Counted from the first letter of the stretch, positions 23,424 through 35,518 are shown. The stretch: DNA of 64,000 nt from Chlorella sorokiniana (GCA_025917655.1 CP084612.1:248001-312000), one strand, 5' to 3'. The notes: generated by a model not told the origin, from the sequence alone. Numbers and translations: made by a program.

Positions 23424-24705
23424 ATGGAGAGCCCTGCGGCGGTGTCCTCTAGGCAGCAGGAGCGCGACATGTTTCGTGGCTCACTGCTCCGTTACGTCGC
23501 ATTCACGAGTGAGTGCATTGCTGCTCGCCGGTTGGGGCAGGTTGCGACGCCTTGCTGTCTGATCGCAGCGTGCCCGCCGCCCCAGTGGCCAAGCCCCGCT
23601 GCCTCAGCACCATCCGTCCTCTGGTGTTGCTTGCTTGCAGGCGACCTTGGAGAGTCGTTCAAGCCTTTCATCAGCAGGCGTCTGTACCTTGGCAGGTGGG
23701 CGGCCATGCCGCGGCGAATGGGACGTGTTGCCGCTTTGGCCTGCTCGTGCAGCAGCTTTGGACAGACGCACATCTGCCGCCTGCCCCTGCCGCCCACCTC
23801 TCTGCAGCTATGCCATCGTGGCACTCTATGGCTTGGCAGACACGTTGGACAAGGGCCGCAGAGCACACCACCGCGTCGCAGCCGCCCGCCGGCGGCCCCA
23901 CGCCGCTTCTGTCGCTTCCCGGAGCGGCGCCCGGCAACGCAGCGCTCAACACGAACCCCAGCTGCCCCCAACGCCACCCTCTCGGCCCTCTGGCGCCACG
24001 CTGCATCAGACGGCCTTTGCGGCGGCATCAGCCTGCACCGCCTGCCTGCCGCCGCCCGCCGCCTGCCACGCCGGCAGCGCCGCGGAGGGTCGGTCGACGG
24101 CGGTGCCGGTGGCCGCCGCTGTGCTGGACACCGCCCTCTGGCACAGCGCCGCCTCGCTGGCCATCCCGGCTGTGGCCATCAACAGGTGCGCGGAGTGGCT
24201 TTTTGGAAAGCTTATGGGGCATGCGTCCGGACGGCAGCACTCAGCGATCCGGGTGGCGCCGCTGGGCGCTGCGCACTGCCGACGTGCCGCTCCTGCGGGC
24301 CGCCCATCCCTGCTGCCTTGCCAATTGGCTCCGCACCCCCAACCTGCCGTAGGACGGTGTGGGCCACGGGCGAGCTTCTGGCGCGCAGCGGAGCGGCGGC
24401 ACGCCTCCCCGCCCGCGTGGCCGCGCTGGCGCCCTCCGCCGCGGGTCTCGCCCTCATCCCGCTGCTCGTGCCGCGCATCGACGAGGCTGTGACAAACTGG
24501 ATGGACGCCCGCCTGCGCCCGCACCTGCCTCCGGTGAGCCTTTGTGGAGCGGCGGCGGCGGCTGGGGGAGGGGAAGTGCTGACCGGAACGGCCGGTCTGC
24601 CAGCCAGTCGATCGGTTTTTTATTGTGCCGACGGCCATGCCCACCCTCTGGTCTTCTCTGGTACAGGAAGCTCTGACCCCGTCTACCCACCACAAGGCCA
24701 CTTAG
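23424..24705 (+). CDS. MTFP1: Mitochondrial fission process protein 1 (MTP18 family)
   Basis: An inner mitochondrial membrane protein that promotes fission in animals. It starts at ATG 23424 (cgaaATGG) and reads MESPAAVSS, then RDMFRGSLLRYVAFTSE. Exon 2 is GDLGESFKPFISRRLYLG, exon 3 YAIVALYGLADTLDKG, all close to the MTP18 pattern RYxGYxNExGE-FR-, SY-YV-AD--DKG. The later half has VAAAVLDTALWHSAASLAIP and AVAIN, then TVWATGELLARSG, LALIPLLVPRIDEAVTNWMD, matching the last two membrane segments. A Pro/Ala-rich insert (about 23870-24090) is unusual for the family. The last intron ends at 24666 and the final exon codes EALTPSTHHKAT with stop 24703-24705. Confidence 0.9.
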
Positions 24706-25490
24706 CAGGATGAGGATGCTTCCACACACTCGGGCAGGGCCGCTCGAGCTGCCACGACTCGACTCAATGTAGCACCTTTCACTCCTCATGCTTTGCTGAA
24801 GGGGCCATATCACAACTCATTTGATAACCGCAACATTGCATGACCCCCTTGCCTGAACTGCTTGTACCCTTTGCCAGCTCCCATTGCGCCCATGACGCCT
24901 GTCTGCCATGAATGACCTTATCCGAGAGAAATCCTACACTGCAGCTGTAGATGTTCGATCCTTCCCCTGATCAGTTGATTCCTCTCTTTGTCAAATGCGC
25001 TCCAACTCCAGCGGCCTTCTATTGCGTTGACCTTGTTCTCTTGCAATGGTTTACACCTGAATTGCGGCCAAATCGTGGCTCAGAACCACTCTGTATACCA
25101 AGCTTTAATGCAATTGATACTGGTAAAAAATCCGGGTACCTAAAACGGCAGTTCAGGGTGCGCTCGTCAGCAGTGGGAGCAGGAGCAATATCAGTCGGGT
25201 CGCGCTTGGCCGAGGGCAGGCATTAAAGCAGCTTGGTGGACGGCAGCGTCAGGCGGTCAGCTCTGGGATGGTCAGGGCTCAAGTGAAGAAAGAGCAATGC
25301 AGAGCTTGAAACATGGGCAATGCAAAGTGCTGAGGACGACGCGAGGTAGGGCTCCTGCTTACAGCCCTTACACAGGATTGACGGTGCCAGACCGGCAGCC
25401 CAGCAACAGCTGGACCCTGGGGTCGGCGGCGGCCGCTCCACTGCACCATGCGGCTGCGGGCAGGCGGGAAAGGGACTGAGAAGCGTCAGG
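24706..25490. other. Intergenic, lower-GC stretch
   Basis: Noticeably more AT-rich than its surroundings, especially 24770-25140. No coding pattern, RNA gene or repeat could be supported. It may include the 3' UTR and last exons of the minus-strand gene that follows. Confidence 0.45.
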
Positions 25491-25558
25491 GGCCATGGCT
25501 GGTGGCTTCGGTTTTGGAGTAGGCAGTGATGCAGCAGGGCTGCGCAGCGCGGCATGGC

Positions 25559-26383
25559 TCACCTCTGCATTCGACTTGGGATGCCCGCAGGGGAGTTGCT
25601 GGCCCTCCATCGGTCCCGCCGGCCGTCAGCAGCAGAGGATCTGCGGCCAGGGCCGCCGCCAGCCGGCGGCCCGCGTGCTTGGGCAGCAGCAGGCTGATGG
25701 CGATGGCGCCGTCGCTGCCGCTGGCTTGCACCCGCAGCACTACAGCTGCCACTACCGCCGAGCCTGCAGAGGTGGACGGACACACGGGCCAGCGGCCCCA
25801 ACGTCAGCCCCAAGGCACCAAGCAGGTGGATCGTTCGAATCGACAGCCGGGATGTCTCCCCTGCACGCCTACCTGCAGCGTCTGAAGCAGCCGGCAGCAG
25901 CGAGCGGAGGAAGGCCTGCTGCGCCGCTGCCGCCGCCGCCATCTCCGCCGCGTGGGGCCCGCTCGTGGCGAGCAGCGCGGTGACGTTCCACACCGCGTCT
26001 TGCTGCACATCCTCAGCCGCAATGGGCTCCTTTGCTGGCGCATCTGCTGAGCGGCGGTCGCCAGTAAACAGTGCTTGCTCTGCCTGCTGCCCACCGCCAA
26101 GAAGGAAGCGTCGGGAGCGGTGCCGGCCGCCTTCACCGCCAGCCAGGCCACTGGTGTGTCGTGAACCAATGGCTGACAGCGCCAGCATCGCAAGCAGGGT
26201 GGCGCCTGTCAACACAAGGTGGGGCTGCCGGGGCCGGGCGCCCTGGCTGCGGGCAGCGGCGGCGCCCACGTCTGGCATGCCGGCTGCTCGTCGTTGCCCC
26301 CGAAAGCGAGCCAAACAGGCGGCGCTTGGCGCCGCTTGCGCGGGAGAGGCTCTGCACTGCCTCAACGCTGTCTCCTGCGGCAT
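25559..26383 (-). CDS. Possible single-pass membrane protein, unknown function
   Basis: ATG 26383 on the minus strand opens a basic Ala/Arg-rich N-terminus of about 50 residues followed by one hydrophobic span (LVLTGATLLAMLALSAIG), a type II signal-anchor layout. A Gly/Arg-rich stretch leads to DAVWNVTALLATSGPHAAEM and AAAQQAFLRSLLPAASDA, where a GT donor is visible (about 25870). A second block, AVVAAVVLRVQASGSDGAIA and SLLLPKHAGRRLAAALAADP, lies between an AG acceptor near 25765 and a donor near 25560. More exons probably continue towards 25210 but I could not assign them. No family recognised. Confidence 0.45.
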   Translation of the reverse strand: MPQETALRQCRASPAQAAPSAACLARFRGQRRAAGMPDVGAAAARSQGARPRQPHLVLTGATLLAMLALSAIGSRHTSGLAGGEGGRHRSRRFLLGGGQQAEQALFTGDRRSADAPAKEPIAAEDVQQDAVWNVTALLATSGPHAAEMAAAAAAQQAFLRSLLPAASDAAGRRAGETSRLSIRTIHLLGALGLTLGPLARVSVHLCRLGGSGSCSAAGASQRQRRRHRHQPAAAQARGPPAGGGPGRRSSAADGRRDRWRASNSPAGIPSRMQR

Positions 26384-27167
26384 GGACGACGATCAAGATG
26401 AGAGAGCAATGTGCTGGGGCGCCCGGGCCGCCTGGCGCCGAATTTTGAACGGTGGCACTTCCACCCACCTGTTGCCTGCTCCCACCAGGGCGCCTGCTGC
26501 GCGCTGTTGCCGCTCAAAGGTGGAATTGCTGGTTCTGACCAGCCTGACTCGGGGGTGTGTGGGCTGTAGGCCGCCATCCAGCCTGTTCCGGTTAGTAACA
26601 CCCCCAACGGAGCGGCATGTTTGAGGCTATCCCGTGTTGCTGCAGCGTCCCTTGATTGAACGGAGCGCTTGCGGATCGCCAAACATGGAATGCACGCACA
26701 GGGGTTCAGGTAGCTAGCTGTCACCCCATTGCAGGGCTCGCTTTCACCGGGCAGCGCGCACGCAACATTGGGGATTCATCGAAAGTTTACTTTGCACGAC
26801 AGGGTGGGAGGCAGGCTGTGAGTGAGGTGCGATCGCTCCTGCTGCCGCTGCTGTGCCCGCCGGGTTCAGGCGAGCGCCGCGATGGTGCCCATCCCTGCTG
26901 CATCACCACAACAGGGAAGCAGGGCCGGTCTTATCTAACAATAGTGTCCCGAAACTCAATTCAACAAGTTTTGATGTTAGAAAATTGCAAACAATGGGGC
27001 AGCGGCTATGCGGCGCTCTGCCTGGGCCGCCGCCGTCGACCGCGCCACCCGCTGGGCTGAATGCACCATCCACGACAGCTGAGCGGCCTATTCGTTGGAG
27101 ATCAATTGGTAGTCAAGAAGTCAAGTACCCCGCCTTTGTTTAGCGAACAAGCACGCCGGCGCTCGCG
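26384..27167. other. Intergenic between two minus-strand genes
   Basis: About 780 bp, with an AT-rich patch at 26930-27000. No gene, RNA or repeat supported. Holds the promoter of the membrane-protein gene and the 3' UTR of the DUF3431 gene. Confidence 0.45.
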
Positions 27168-28797
27168 CTAGAAGGGCCACAGGCGCAGGCTGCAGCGCTT
27201 GGGCGCGGCGTCAGCCGAGCCCAGCAGCCCGGCCCAGATGCGCTCCATGTAGTGCCCCGCCTCCGTGTTGCGTGCCGCCGCCAGCTGGTCGCGCAGGGCA
27301 GCGTACGTTGCCCGCCCGCGCAGCTGCACGTGGCTGCGGTGCACCGCCAGGAAGCCGGCAGGGCACCACGCCTGCACGGGGGGGGGAGGGGGATGTACAG
27401 GCATTTCGACAATCGCAGCGCACTGCACGTGCGACCATCTGGTGCACCGCTGAGCAAGCCTGCTGGTGATGCCAACGCACGGCGCCTGCTGCACCGCTGC
27501 CGGCACAGCTCCGCTGCGCTAACACTCTGCCCGGGCTGCTGCATGTGGCCCACCGGCACCGCACCTGCGGCAGCGGCCCCCGATGTACTCGGTGTGCCAC
27601 GCGCCAAAGGGGCGCGGGGTGGCCGGGTGCAGCGGCACCCCCAGGCGCTGCCGCTCCGCGTCGGTGAGCGCGCTGGCGTTGCCGGAGTCCGTTGTGCCTA
27701 GCCAGCTGCAGGGGGTGGCGGCAGCACAGTCAGCGAGGGCTGGCCCCGGGCGTGTGCACAATGGCTGTGCCAGGAGGGAGGCAGCTGACCAAGCGCGCGG
27801 CTGCTGTGACGCTGCTGTGACGCTGCTGTGACGATGCCGCGGGCTGTCCATGCGGCAGCAGGGCTCCTGCAGCGCTGGCTGCTGCCGGCGGCGGCAGGGT
27901 CTGGGCTGCCCGAGCCCACCTGTTCAGGTAGAAGCCCCAGTGCTCCCCTCCACTGACCAGACCGCTGCAGACGAAGCCCTCGGATTGGGCCCGCCGCCAG
28001 CTTCCGCGTAGCTCCTCCAGCGCCGCGCGCTTGCCCCTGTGTTTTTGTTTTTTTGGGGGAGGGGCGTTGTTGGGCAGCAGCCAGCACCCCCAAAGTCCAA
28101 ACAGTTGTATGAGCAGGGTGTGCTGTCCGCCCCTTCCCGACGGATCAGCGCCCTTTTGAGGCTGCGAGCAGCACCGCACCCGCTGAGCGCCGCCGAGCCC
28201 ATCACGAACAGCGTCACGTCGGCCAGCGAGTGGTAACGCTCCGTCATGTGGTGCAGGTACGTATGCGCCTCGCGCCCCACATTGGGCAGCCGGATGGCAC
28301 CTGCGGCAGCAGGGCGGCAGAGGGACAAGGGTTCATTTTTGAGAGATCATCACAGCAGCTGCGCAGGGCCTGGGAGGTCGCCAGATTGCGGCGGGCACGC
28401 AAGCCCCGCAATGCCAAGCACAGCACCCACCTGGCGGCTTGCGCGGCCCTTTGGAGTACACTGTCACTACGGCGCCGCTGCCAAGGGATTGCAGCATGCG
28501 CGGCACCAGTGTGTCGAGATCCTCGTCGTAGTGTGCAACCACCAGCTCCACAGGCGGGCCGGCAGCCGCAGGCGCGCGCCCTCTGCCCCCCGAGGCTGCG
28601 CTCCGTGCAAGGAAGCACCAGGGTGCCCCGGTGCCTGGTGAAGAGGATGACCGCTGCAGCTGCCGCTGACAGCAGCACGGTCAGACATGCGCACCTGCTC
28701 GCTGCCGCTGAGCGGGCCTTCCACGCGCGGCGGCGGCCTGCAACGGCTGGACTGCCGACTGGGCTGGCCACCAAGCCGCCCGCTGCTCAATTTGCAT
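27168..28797 (-). CDS. DUF3431-family type II membrane protein (glycosyltransferase-like)
   Basis: DUF3431 proteins are fungal and algal proteins of unproven activity, often listed beside glycosyltransferases. The likely start ATG 28797 (MQIEQRAA) needs one base added to join the signal anchor LTVLLSAAAAAVILFTRH. The domain begins VELVVAHYDEDLDTLVPRML, then GSGAVVTVYSKGP, followed by IRLPNVGREAHTYLHHMTER and YHSLADVTLFVMGSA (about 28300-28195), the DUF3431 signature. Later exons give WGFYLNRW, WLGTTDSGNASALTDAERQR, PFGAWHTEYIGGRC, then AWCPAGFLAVHRSHVQLR, and end EAGHYMERIWAGLLG, with stop 27168-27170. That GHY-ER-W motif is the expected C-terminal end. A second frame change sits in the six-base G run near 28585. 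Confidence 0.83.
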
Positions 28798-29522
28798 TGG
28801 AGGCTTGAGGATCTTCCGTCGATTGCACGAGGAGGGGACCGACGGCGGAGCGGGAGACGAAAGGCGCTCGACGCGCTTCAACTTGTCTGACCCGGCACCG
28901 CGGCCCGGTAGGTGCTGAACAGAGCTCTAAAAGTGCTTTCGGCAATTGGGATGCCGGCGAGAGGGGAGGGGGTCCTTGATGCAGCGGCGGTGGCGGCAGC
29001 AGCTGTGCAGACTCAGCTCCTTCAGGCGCTTTCAGGCGCTTCAATCACGTCAGAACGTCAAAGATGTGTTCCAATCTTGACGAATTTGCTGGAAAACAGA
29101 AGGTAGATGGGCAGGGCTGCCGCATGATGCAGGATTTGAACAGGCACGCCAGGCTGTGTCATCAGATCATCATGTCGACAAGGCAAGGCGCCTGCCAGGT
29201 CAACCACGCCACCCCAACCCCTGCCGGCCCCTTCCGCTCGCATCTGTGTGCGCCTTTTGGAAGTGAAGCCGCTAACTACAGGGCTGCGCGCATAGCGCAT
29301 CCTGCCGAGTGTAGTGACAGGGCCCGTCCCAGCCTGTGCAGCAGCGGCAACTCCGGTGCTGAGCTTACAGGGAGAGGCTGGCGTCAGCCAGCGCCGGGTA
29401 AGGGACGAGCGAACAAACTGAAACGCGTCCACAGCGAAAGCAGCGGGTGCAGGGGTGCGCAGCTGCCGCCAGGTGGCTGGCGCCTGCAGCGCGGCATCCG
29501 CCTACAATCCGGGCCGCCCGCA
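28798..29522. other. Intergenic, DUF3431 gene to UQCRH
   Basis: No coding pattern seen. A short direct duplication (CAGGCGCTT twice) lies at about 29023-29042. Contains the UQCRH 3' end. Confidence 0.45.
29365..29369 (-). terminator. Poly(A) signal TGTAA of UQCRH
   Basis: TGTAA on the minus strand, about 155 nt after the UQCRH stop. Motif and position only. Confidence 0.4.
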
Positions 29523-30209
29523 TCACTTCAACTGCTCGAACAGCTTGGGGGCGGCGCACTTGTCTATGCAGTGCCAGTAATCTGCGCAGGGCAGCACCGA
29601 GAACAGCTTGTTGGCAGCGCGGGCATGCTGCCGACACTCTTGAATGCCGGGCACGCTGGCAGACAGCGCAGCTGCAGACAGCCGCAGCCTTGTGCAACAG
29701 CCGCTCACCGAATGCTTGGCCCGTGCAGTGCGCCTCTTCATTCCCACTCTGCAGCCAAAAGGGAAGCAACATCAACTTGCAAGCGCAGAGCAGAAGCAGG
29801 AAGGGCTGACCGCAGCAGCAGGCTGCCACACGACAATGGCAAGCACACTGACCTTCTCGATCCGCTCAGCGCATGCCTGCACAACAGCAAAGCAGCACAC
29901 AACGTTCATCGGCAGAAGTGGACTGGCAGTGGCCTCCGAGAGGCGGCAGGCTTCACCCCTGCTGCCGCCGCTGAAGGCCGGCCCCCACCCTGGCTTTGAG
30001 CCGCCCACGACAGCTGTAGACTACCCGTTTGATGTTGGTGACAGCCTTGCAAGCAAGCCTGCACCCTGGCAGGCCTGGCTTGACACGGCCTGCTGCTGCC
30101 CTGCCGCGGGCGACAGCCTTACCTGGTACTCTAGCCAGGCCTTGACGCACTGCGGCTTGCAAGACTCCTCCACCTCGATCTGAGGGTTCACGGGCTCCTC
30201 GTCGGCCAT
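29523..30209 (-). CDS. UQCRH: Cytochrome bc1 complex hinge subunit (subunit 6/8)
   Basis: The small acidic hinge protein of mitochondrial respiratory complex III, which sits beside cytochrome c1 and cytochrome c. Four exons read cleanly on the minus strand. ATG 30209 gives MADEEPVNPQIEVEESCKPQ and CVKAWLEYQ. A small exon near 29877-29854 gives ACAERIEK. A third near 29745-29706 gives SGNEEAHCTGQAF. The last gives DYWHCIDKCAAPKLFEQLK with stop 29523-29525. The four cysteines expected to form the two disulfides of the hairpin (CKPQC...HC...HCIDKC pattern) are all present. The length (about 70 residues) fits the family. It is divergent from RPN5, with starts about 300 bp apart. Confidence 0.95.
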
Positions 30210-30511
30210 AGCTGGCGGGGTGCAAACCCAAGCCGCAGAGCTGCTGCCAAGCTCTCGATGTCGTCAAGAGACCGCGATCAGCCGATTGGCACCACGCTAG
30301 GCGCCCCAAACAGGCAGAGCGGCGGTAGCAGTACTCGAGAAACGTAGTGCTGTCTGCAAAGCAGTGGAGTCGAGGGCGTGGTTGCATACCAGGAAGCTTC
30401 AGTTACATTGTCAGGCGCCATCGAAGCATACAGACACGGACCAGGGCCCGCAGTTTGGCTGATCACTCCCTGATCGCCAGCCTCTAGCAGTCCCGGCGCT
30501 GCCTGGCCGCG
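30210..30511. promoter_or_regulatory. Divergent promoter, UQCRH and RPN5
   Basis: 302 bp between opposing start codons of two housekeeping genes. No named element identified. Confidence 0.5.
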
Positions 30512-33500
30512 ATGGCGGCGGCCATGGAGCACGAGAGCCCCAAGGACGCGGTCTTGGATCAGGAGAAGGTTGACAGCGATGTGGCTCGCCTCAAAGGGCT
30601 GGCCAGCACGCAGCGGCAGGAGGCCATTGACGGGCTGCTCGCGCTGGAGAAGCAGGGGCGCGTGGCGGAGGACATCGTCACCACCCGCAAGGCCTGCACC
30701 GCTCTTCTGGAGGTGGGCCCGGCGGCCGCCTCGGCTCGCCCTGCGGTGCTTGCTTCCTGCAGCGCCAGCAGCATTTTGATGTCCGAGCGATGTGTCGTTC
30801 GAAAGAGGACACGGCATGGCTGCCCACATTCCAAAATGTTCAGCATGACAGACAGCCCGCCGAAATTTGGCGCTGCCCGTCGGACCCAACCGCCCGCCAA
30901 GCCGCTGGGCTGCCCCTCACGCGCCCCCTGCCCCAGGTGCTGCACGCGGCGGGCGACTGGAAGGCGCTGCAGGAGTATGTTGTGCTGCTGTCCAAGCGGC
31001 GCAGCCAGCTGAAGCAGGCGGTGACGGGCATGGTGCGGCAGTGCATGGGCTACCTGGCTGACGCTCCCGACCAGGTGGGTGCTGTCACAGGAAGCTGGCG
31101 GGGCAGCAAAGCGGTGCGTGCAGCCGCACTGTCTGGTGGAAGCACCGCAGTCGGACGACGGCGGCGATGTTCAAGCGACTGCGCTGCCACCCTCCGGGCC
31201 CATGTATGGCAACTAAATAGCAGCTATAGGATAGCAGTCGCTCAGCTGCCTGGCGGCACTGGAAGTCTGGCCTCAGCGGGCTGGCTCCAGAGTCTCCGTT
31301 GCACGCATTTTTACCGCCTCTGCGTGCTGCTGTACGGCCCTGTACCGCTCCGTGCCGCAGGCCACCAAGGTGGAGCTGATCAAGACGCTGCAGGCGCTGA
31401 CGGAGGGCAAGGTGCGGCTCGCAGCCCCCTCACCTCGCGACCACTCACATCCCTGGGCCCTCGTCCGCCCCTGCAGCCCGCCCTGCCGCTGACAAATGCC
31501 CTGCACTTGCCTGCTGCTCCAGCATCAAAGCCGACGTGCATGGAATCTATCCAAACGGTCAGCACTGGCGCGATGCATCAGCCCCACCACTGTTGCGCCG
31601 CGTTCGCAGATTTATGTGGAGATTGAGCGCGCGCGGCTGACCCGCCAGCTGGCGCGCATCAAGGAGGAGGAGGGGCAGGTGCAGGAGGCCGCCGAGATTC
31701 TGCAGGAGGTCCCCGTGGTGAGGCGCCGCCGCTGCTGGGGGCCCTGATCAGATTTGCTCCTACGGCTAGCAGGTCCAGAGCGTGCCAATGGGGCAAGGCA
31801 GGGGCAGCAAGCTCGCCGGCGGCTGCCACAACCTGCGACCCGCTTTCTGTCGCCGCTCGCCCCTCCGCGCTCGGCTCGGCTGGCCTCTGGCGCTGCCGCG
31901 CAGCGCTCCTTCCCCCTAGAATTGGCGCTGGCTGCTGTGCCGCTCTTGCACCTCCCGGGGTTGCCCTGCACGCGTCTGCCTGCATGGCGGCCCCGCCTGA
32001 CCCCCCACCCCCCACCCTCCCTCCCCCTTTCCCCGGCTGGCCGCGCCGAGCAGGAGACGTTTGGGGCCATGGCCAAGAGCGAGAAGATTGCCTACATCTT
32101 GGAGCAAGTGCGGCTGTGCCTGGACCGCAAGGACTTCGTGCGCGCGCAGGTGGGTGGGTTGGTGAGAAGAGAGGAGTGCGGGCAGCGCGGGTGGGCGTCT
32201 CTGCCTCTTGCGTGTAACCTTGTTTTGCAATGGTGGTGCGGCTGCTGGGTGTGCGGGGATGCGGTCGGGCAGGTCAGGTGTGGGCGTGAGAGTAGGGGAC
32301 TGGAAGTGCGGGTGGGTGGGTGGTGTGGGGGTGGCGCGGCTAGGAGCCCCAGCGTGCCTACAGTCGGCGTATGATCCCACCTCTGGACCAGCCTGCGGGC
32401 CGCCGCTGTGGCTCCCAAGTTACTGTGCTGTGTACGGCTGAGCTGCGCTGTCCAAGCTCACACCTCACGCCCCTGCCTGTTTCCCCCCCTCCCCTTCTTT
32501 CCCCCTCTTTCTTTCTCTCGCCGCAGATCCTGTCCAAGAAGGTGTCCCCCGCGCCTTCCAAGTGGCAGAGGGACAGAAGAAGGGGGAGAACACGGGGAGA
32601 TCGGCATCGAGGGCACCGCCATTGAGGCGCCCGAGGAGGTGCGCTGGAGGGAGGGGGGCTGGGGGGCACTGCCGCCCAGGCTGGCTAGGCTGTGCCGCCG
32701 CCGCTGTCGAAGGAGGCCTGCTGCGCCTGTGCTGTGCTGGGAGCTGCTCGCCTCGTGTCTGGATCAGGTGTGCTGCCCTGCCCGCTGAGCGGCGCAGCTT
32801 CAGCCGCGCTGCACCCGGCATGCGCATGCAGGCTCTGTGCAGCACTCGGTTCTGCACCTGCCGTCAGCGCCTTGCCCCGCGCGTGGCCCCAATTCCCCCA
32901 CCCCCAGCGTATCTCCTGCCCCTGCCCCCCCACCCACCACCACACACACACACCTGCTCACGGCATGCCGCCGCCGCCGCCCCCGACCTCCTGCTGCCGC
33001 CCGCAGGGCACCCTCCCTGGAGGCCCTCAAGCTGCTCTACTACTCCCTCATGGTGCGCTTCCACGCACACGAGGCCAACTACCTGGAGATGGCGCGCTGC
33101 TACAGGCGCGCGCTCCTTGCTCTTGTGGGCCCTTTTGTTCTTGGGCGGGGGCGTAGGGGGGCGTGGGGGCGACATGCTAGTGATGTGTGAGGTTTGGGCG
33201 GGTGGCGGGCATGCTTTGTGTGGGATGGTTGGGGGCTGTGGGCTGTGTTTGTTTTGTGATGGTAGGGGTGCTCCCGAGGAGCAGCCGGGTGGCTGCGGCA
33301 GTGGGGAAACCCCTTGCCAAGCGGGGGAGGCAGGCTGGGCAGCAGGGCCGGTGGGCGGCAGCTCGCCACCTCGACGCCCCCTGCTTGCTTGTCCAGACTT
33401 GCTGTTGCTGTCTGGGTCCAACCCTGCAGGGCCGTCTACGACACGCCATCCATCCAGGAGGATGCGGCCCGCTGGCAGGACGTGCTGAAGAAGATCTGCT

Positions 33501-35518
33501 GGTGGGTAAAACCTGTGCTGCTGGGTCGTCGCGGGCGGTGGCGACGGCGGCGGGCCGCGCCGGCTTGCTGTGCACAGTCGTCGCTGCGCCTCGCATGCAC
33601 CTCACGTTCATCTTGCCGAGAAAACCCTGTTTTTCACGCGCCCCACACCGCTCTCTCGCTCCCTTTCCTCCACGCATGGCACGCCGCTGTCAGACCTGCT
33701 TATGCATCGCCCTCACACACACACACACCCACACTTCCACACACACACGCACGTGCAGGTACGTCGTGCTGGCTCCCCGCGGCACGGAGCAGATCACGCT
33801 GCTGGGCACCACGGCGGGCGACAAGCGGCTGGAGGAGCTGCCGCTGCACGCGGAGCTGCTCAAGAAGTTCACCGGGCGGGAGGTGGGTGGGGGCGCGGGA
33901 GGGGCCGGGTAGGGGCAGGGAGCAGGGTTGCCGTTGTGGGTGTCCGGTCACCAGGGTGGGGGCATCGTGTTTATATGGCAGTGCAGCGCTCGCGTGCTGG
34001 CCACAAGAGGGTGGGCTGGCTGCAGCCGGGCGGGCACGCAAGTTTGTGGGCAGCGCAGCTGAGCGCCAAAGGGGCGAGACCGACTATGTGCTGCTGGTTG
34101 GGCAGCGGCTGCGAGTCTGCTGCTGCGTGGCCTGCCGGCCTCGCTTGGGGCCCTCTTGCCGGCTGTCGCGCCAGCTTGGACCCCGGCATGCACATGCTGG
34201 TGCCGCCGCCGGGCCGGCTTTCAATCGCTTAGCCAGGTCCATCCTCTCACCTCCATCTGCCCCACCCGCTCAAGCCCCCGCTCTTCCTACCGCCCTTGTC
34301 TCTCCCGCCCCCTGTGAGCAGGTGCTGTGGTGGAAGCATGTGGAGGCAGAGTATGCGGCAGAGCTGGATGCGCAGGCAGACGTGTTTGGCGGCGAGGAGG
34401 GCCAGAAGCGGAGAGCGGGTGCGTCGCCTGCAGCACAGCTAACACAGGGCTGCGGTTGCCCGCAGCTGGGCAAAAGCAGGCGGCGGGGCCTGGGCGTCCG
34501 CTGCTGAGACTGGCATGCGTGACCGGCACCGCCGCGTGCTCGCTCAGCTCCCTTCTGCCGCCGACTGCGTGGCGATGCCCAGCGAGGCTTGTGCCTACCT
34601 GGCGCCGCTTTCCTTGCCTGGTCCCCCTCTCCCCACCCTCGAACACACGCCACCATCATCATCCACACAAGCAAGGGCCCCTCCACTGCCCCCCTTCTCC
34701 ACCCACTCCCTCCCAAAACCACCACCACCACCCACACGCTCCCTCCACCCCTAACCACCACCGTCCCGCAGACTTCAAGCTGCGCGTCATCGAGCACAAC
34801 CTGCAGGTCATCGCCGGCTACTACTCGCGCATCACCATGCAGCGCCTGGCCCAGCTGCTGGACCTCACCCCGGACGAGGTGGGGCGGAGAGGGGGAGAGA
34901 GATGGTGGGGCTTGTGCTGGGCAGCGCTGGGGGCCGGCGGGCGGTGGCAGGGTGCGCTGGGCGCCGTCTGTGTGTCCAGCGCAGGGGTGCGTGGAGCAGG
35001 GTGGCCGCAGGCAAGCCGTGCTCGTGGCCTCAGCCGGCTGGCGCCCTGCCTGCGTGCGCGCCCGGCTGCAGGCTGAGAAGCGGCTGTCGGAGCTGGTGGT
35101 GGGCGGCAGCCTGACGGCGCGCATCGACCGCCCCGCGGGCATCGTGCGCTTCGCCAAGCGCAGGTGAGGGGCGGCAGCAGGCAGCCCAGCGCTCCTCGCA
35201 TGGCCGCTTCTGGAGCGCTGCTGTTGGCGTTGGGGGCCCGCCGCCCTGCGACCGCTCGGCTGCCCCTGCCTCTGCCTGCCTGCCGCCTCCGGCGAGCGAT
35301 CGCTGCCCCAATTGAGGTGTGCACGCAGACTTTCTTCCACCCATACTACGCGACAGCAGCGCCGCGCCTGCCCCCTCCCCCTGCGCAGCGGCCCCAGCGA
35401 GGCCCTCAACAGCTGGAGCGGCAGCATCGGGCGGCTGCTGGTGCTGGTGGAGAAGACGTGCCAGCAGATCCAGAAGGAATCGATGGTGCACCGAGTGCCC
35501 ATCGGCGCACAGGGCTGA
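30512..35518 (+). CDS. RPN5: 26S proteasome regulatory lid subunit RPN5 / PSMD12
   Basis: A PCI-domain scaffold subunit of the proteasome lid. ATG 30512 follows Ala-rich context. Exons in order include [40 protein letters not shown] with [20 protein letters not shown] (to about 31072), [145 protein letters not shown], then the PCI helices [20 protein letters not shown] and [36 protein letters not shown] and a C-terminal helix with [15 protein letters not shown]. At least a dozen introns. One base is missing near 32550 (C run) and the 32639/33007 junction is out of phase. Confidence 0.96.
33715..33758. repeat. CA-rich microsatellite in an RPN5 intron
   Basis: CA dinucleotide tracts interrupted by CC and TT lie just before the acceptor of the YVVLAPRG exon. 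Confidence 0.7.

Noticed and set aside
24706-25490. tRNA or other RNA gene in the AT-rich gap
   Set aside because: No cloverleaf-like A and B box pattern was found by eye, and composition alone is not evidence.
29064-29999. A 311-codon plus-strand open frame
   Set aside because: It is antisense to the UQCRH exons and introns and resembles no protein family.
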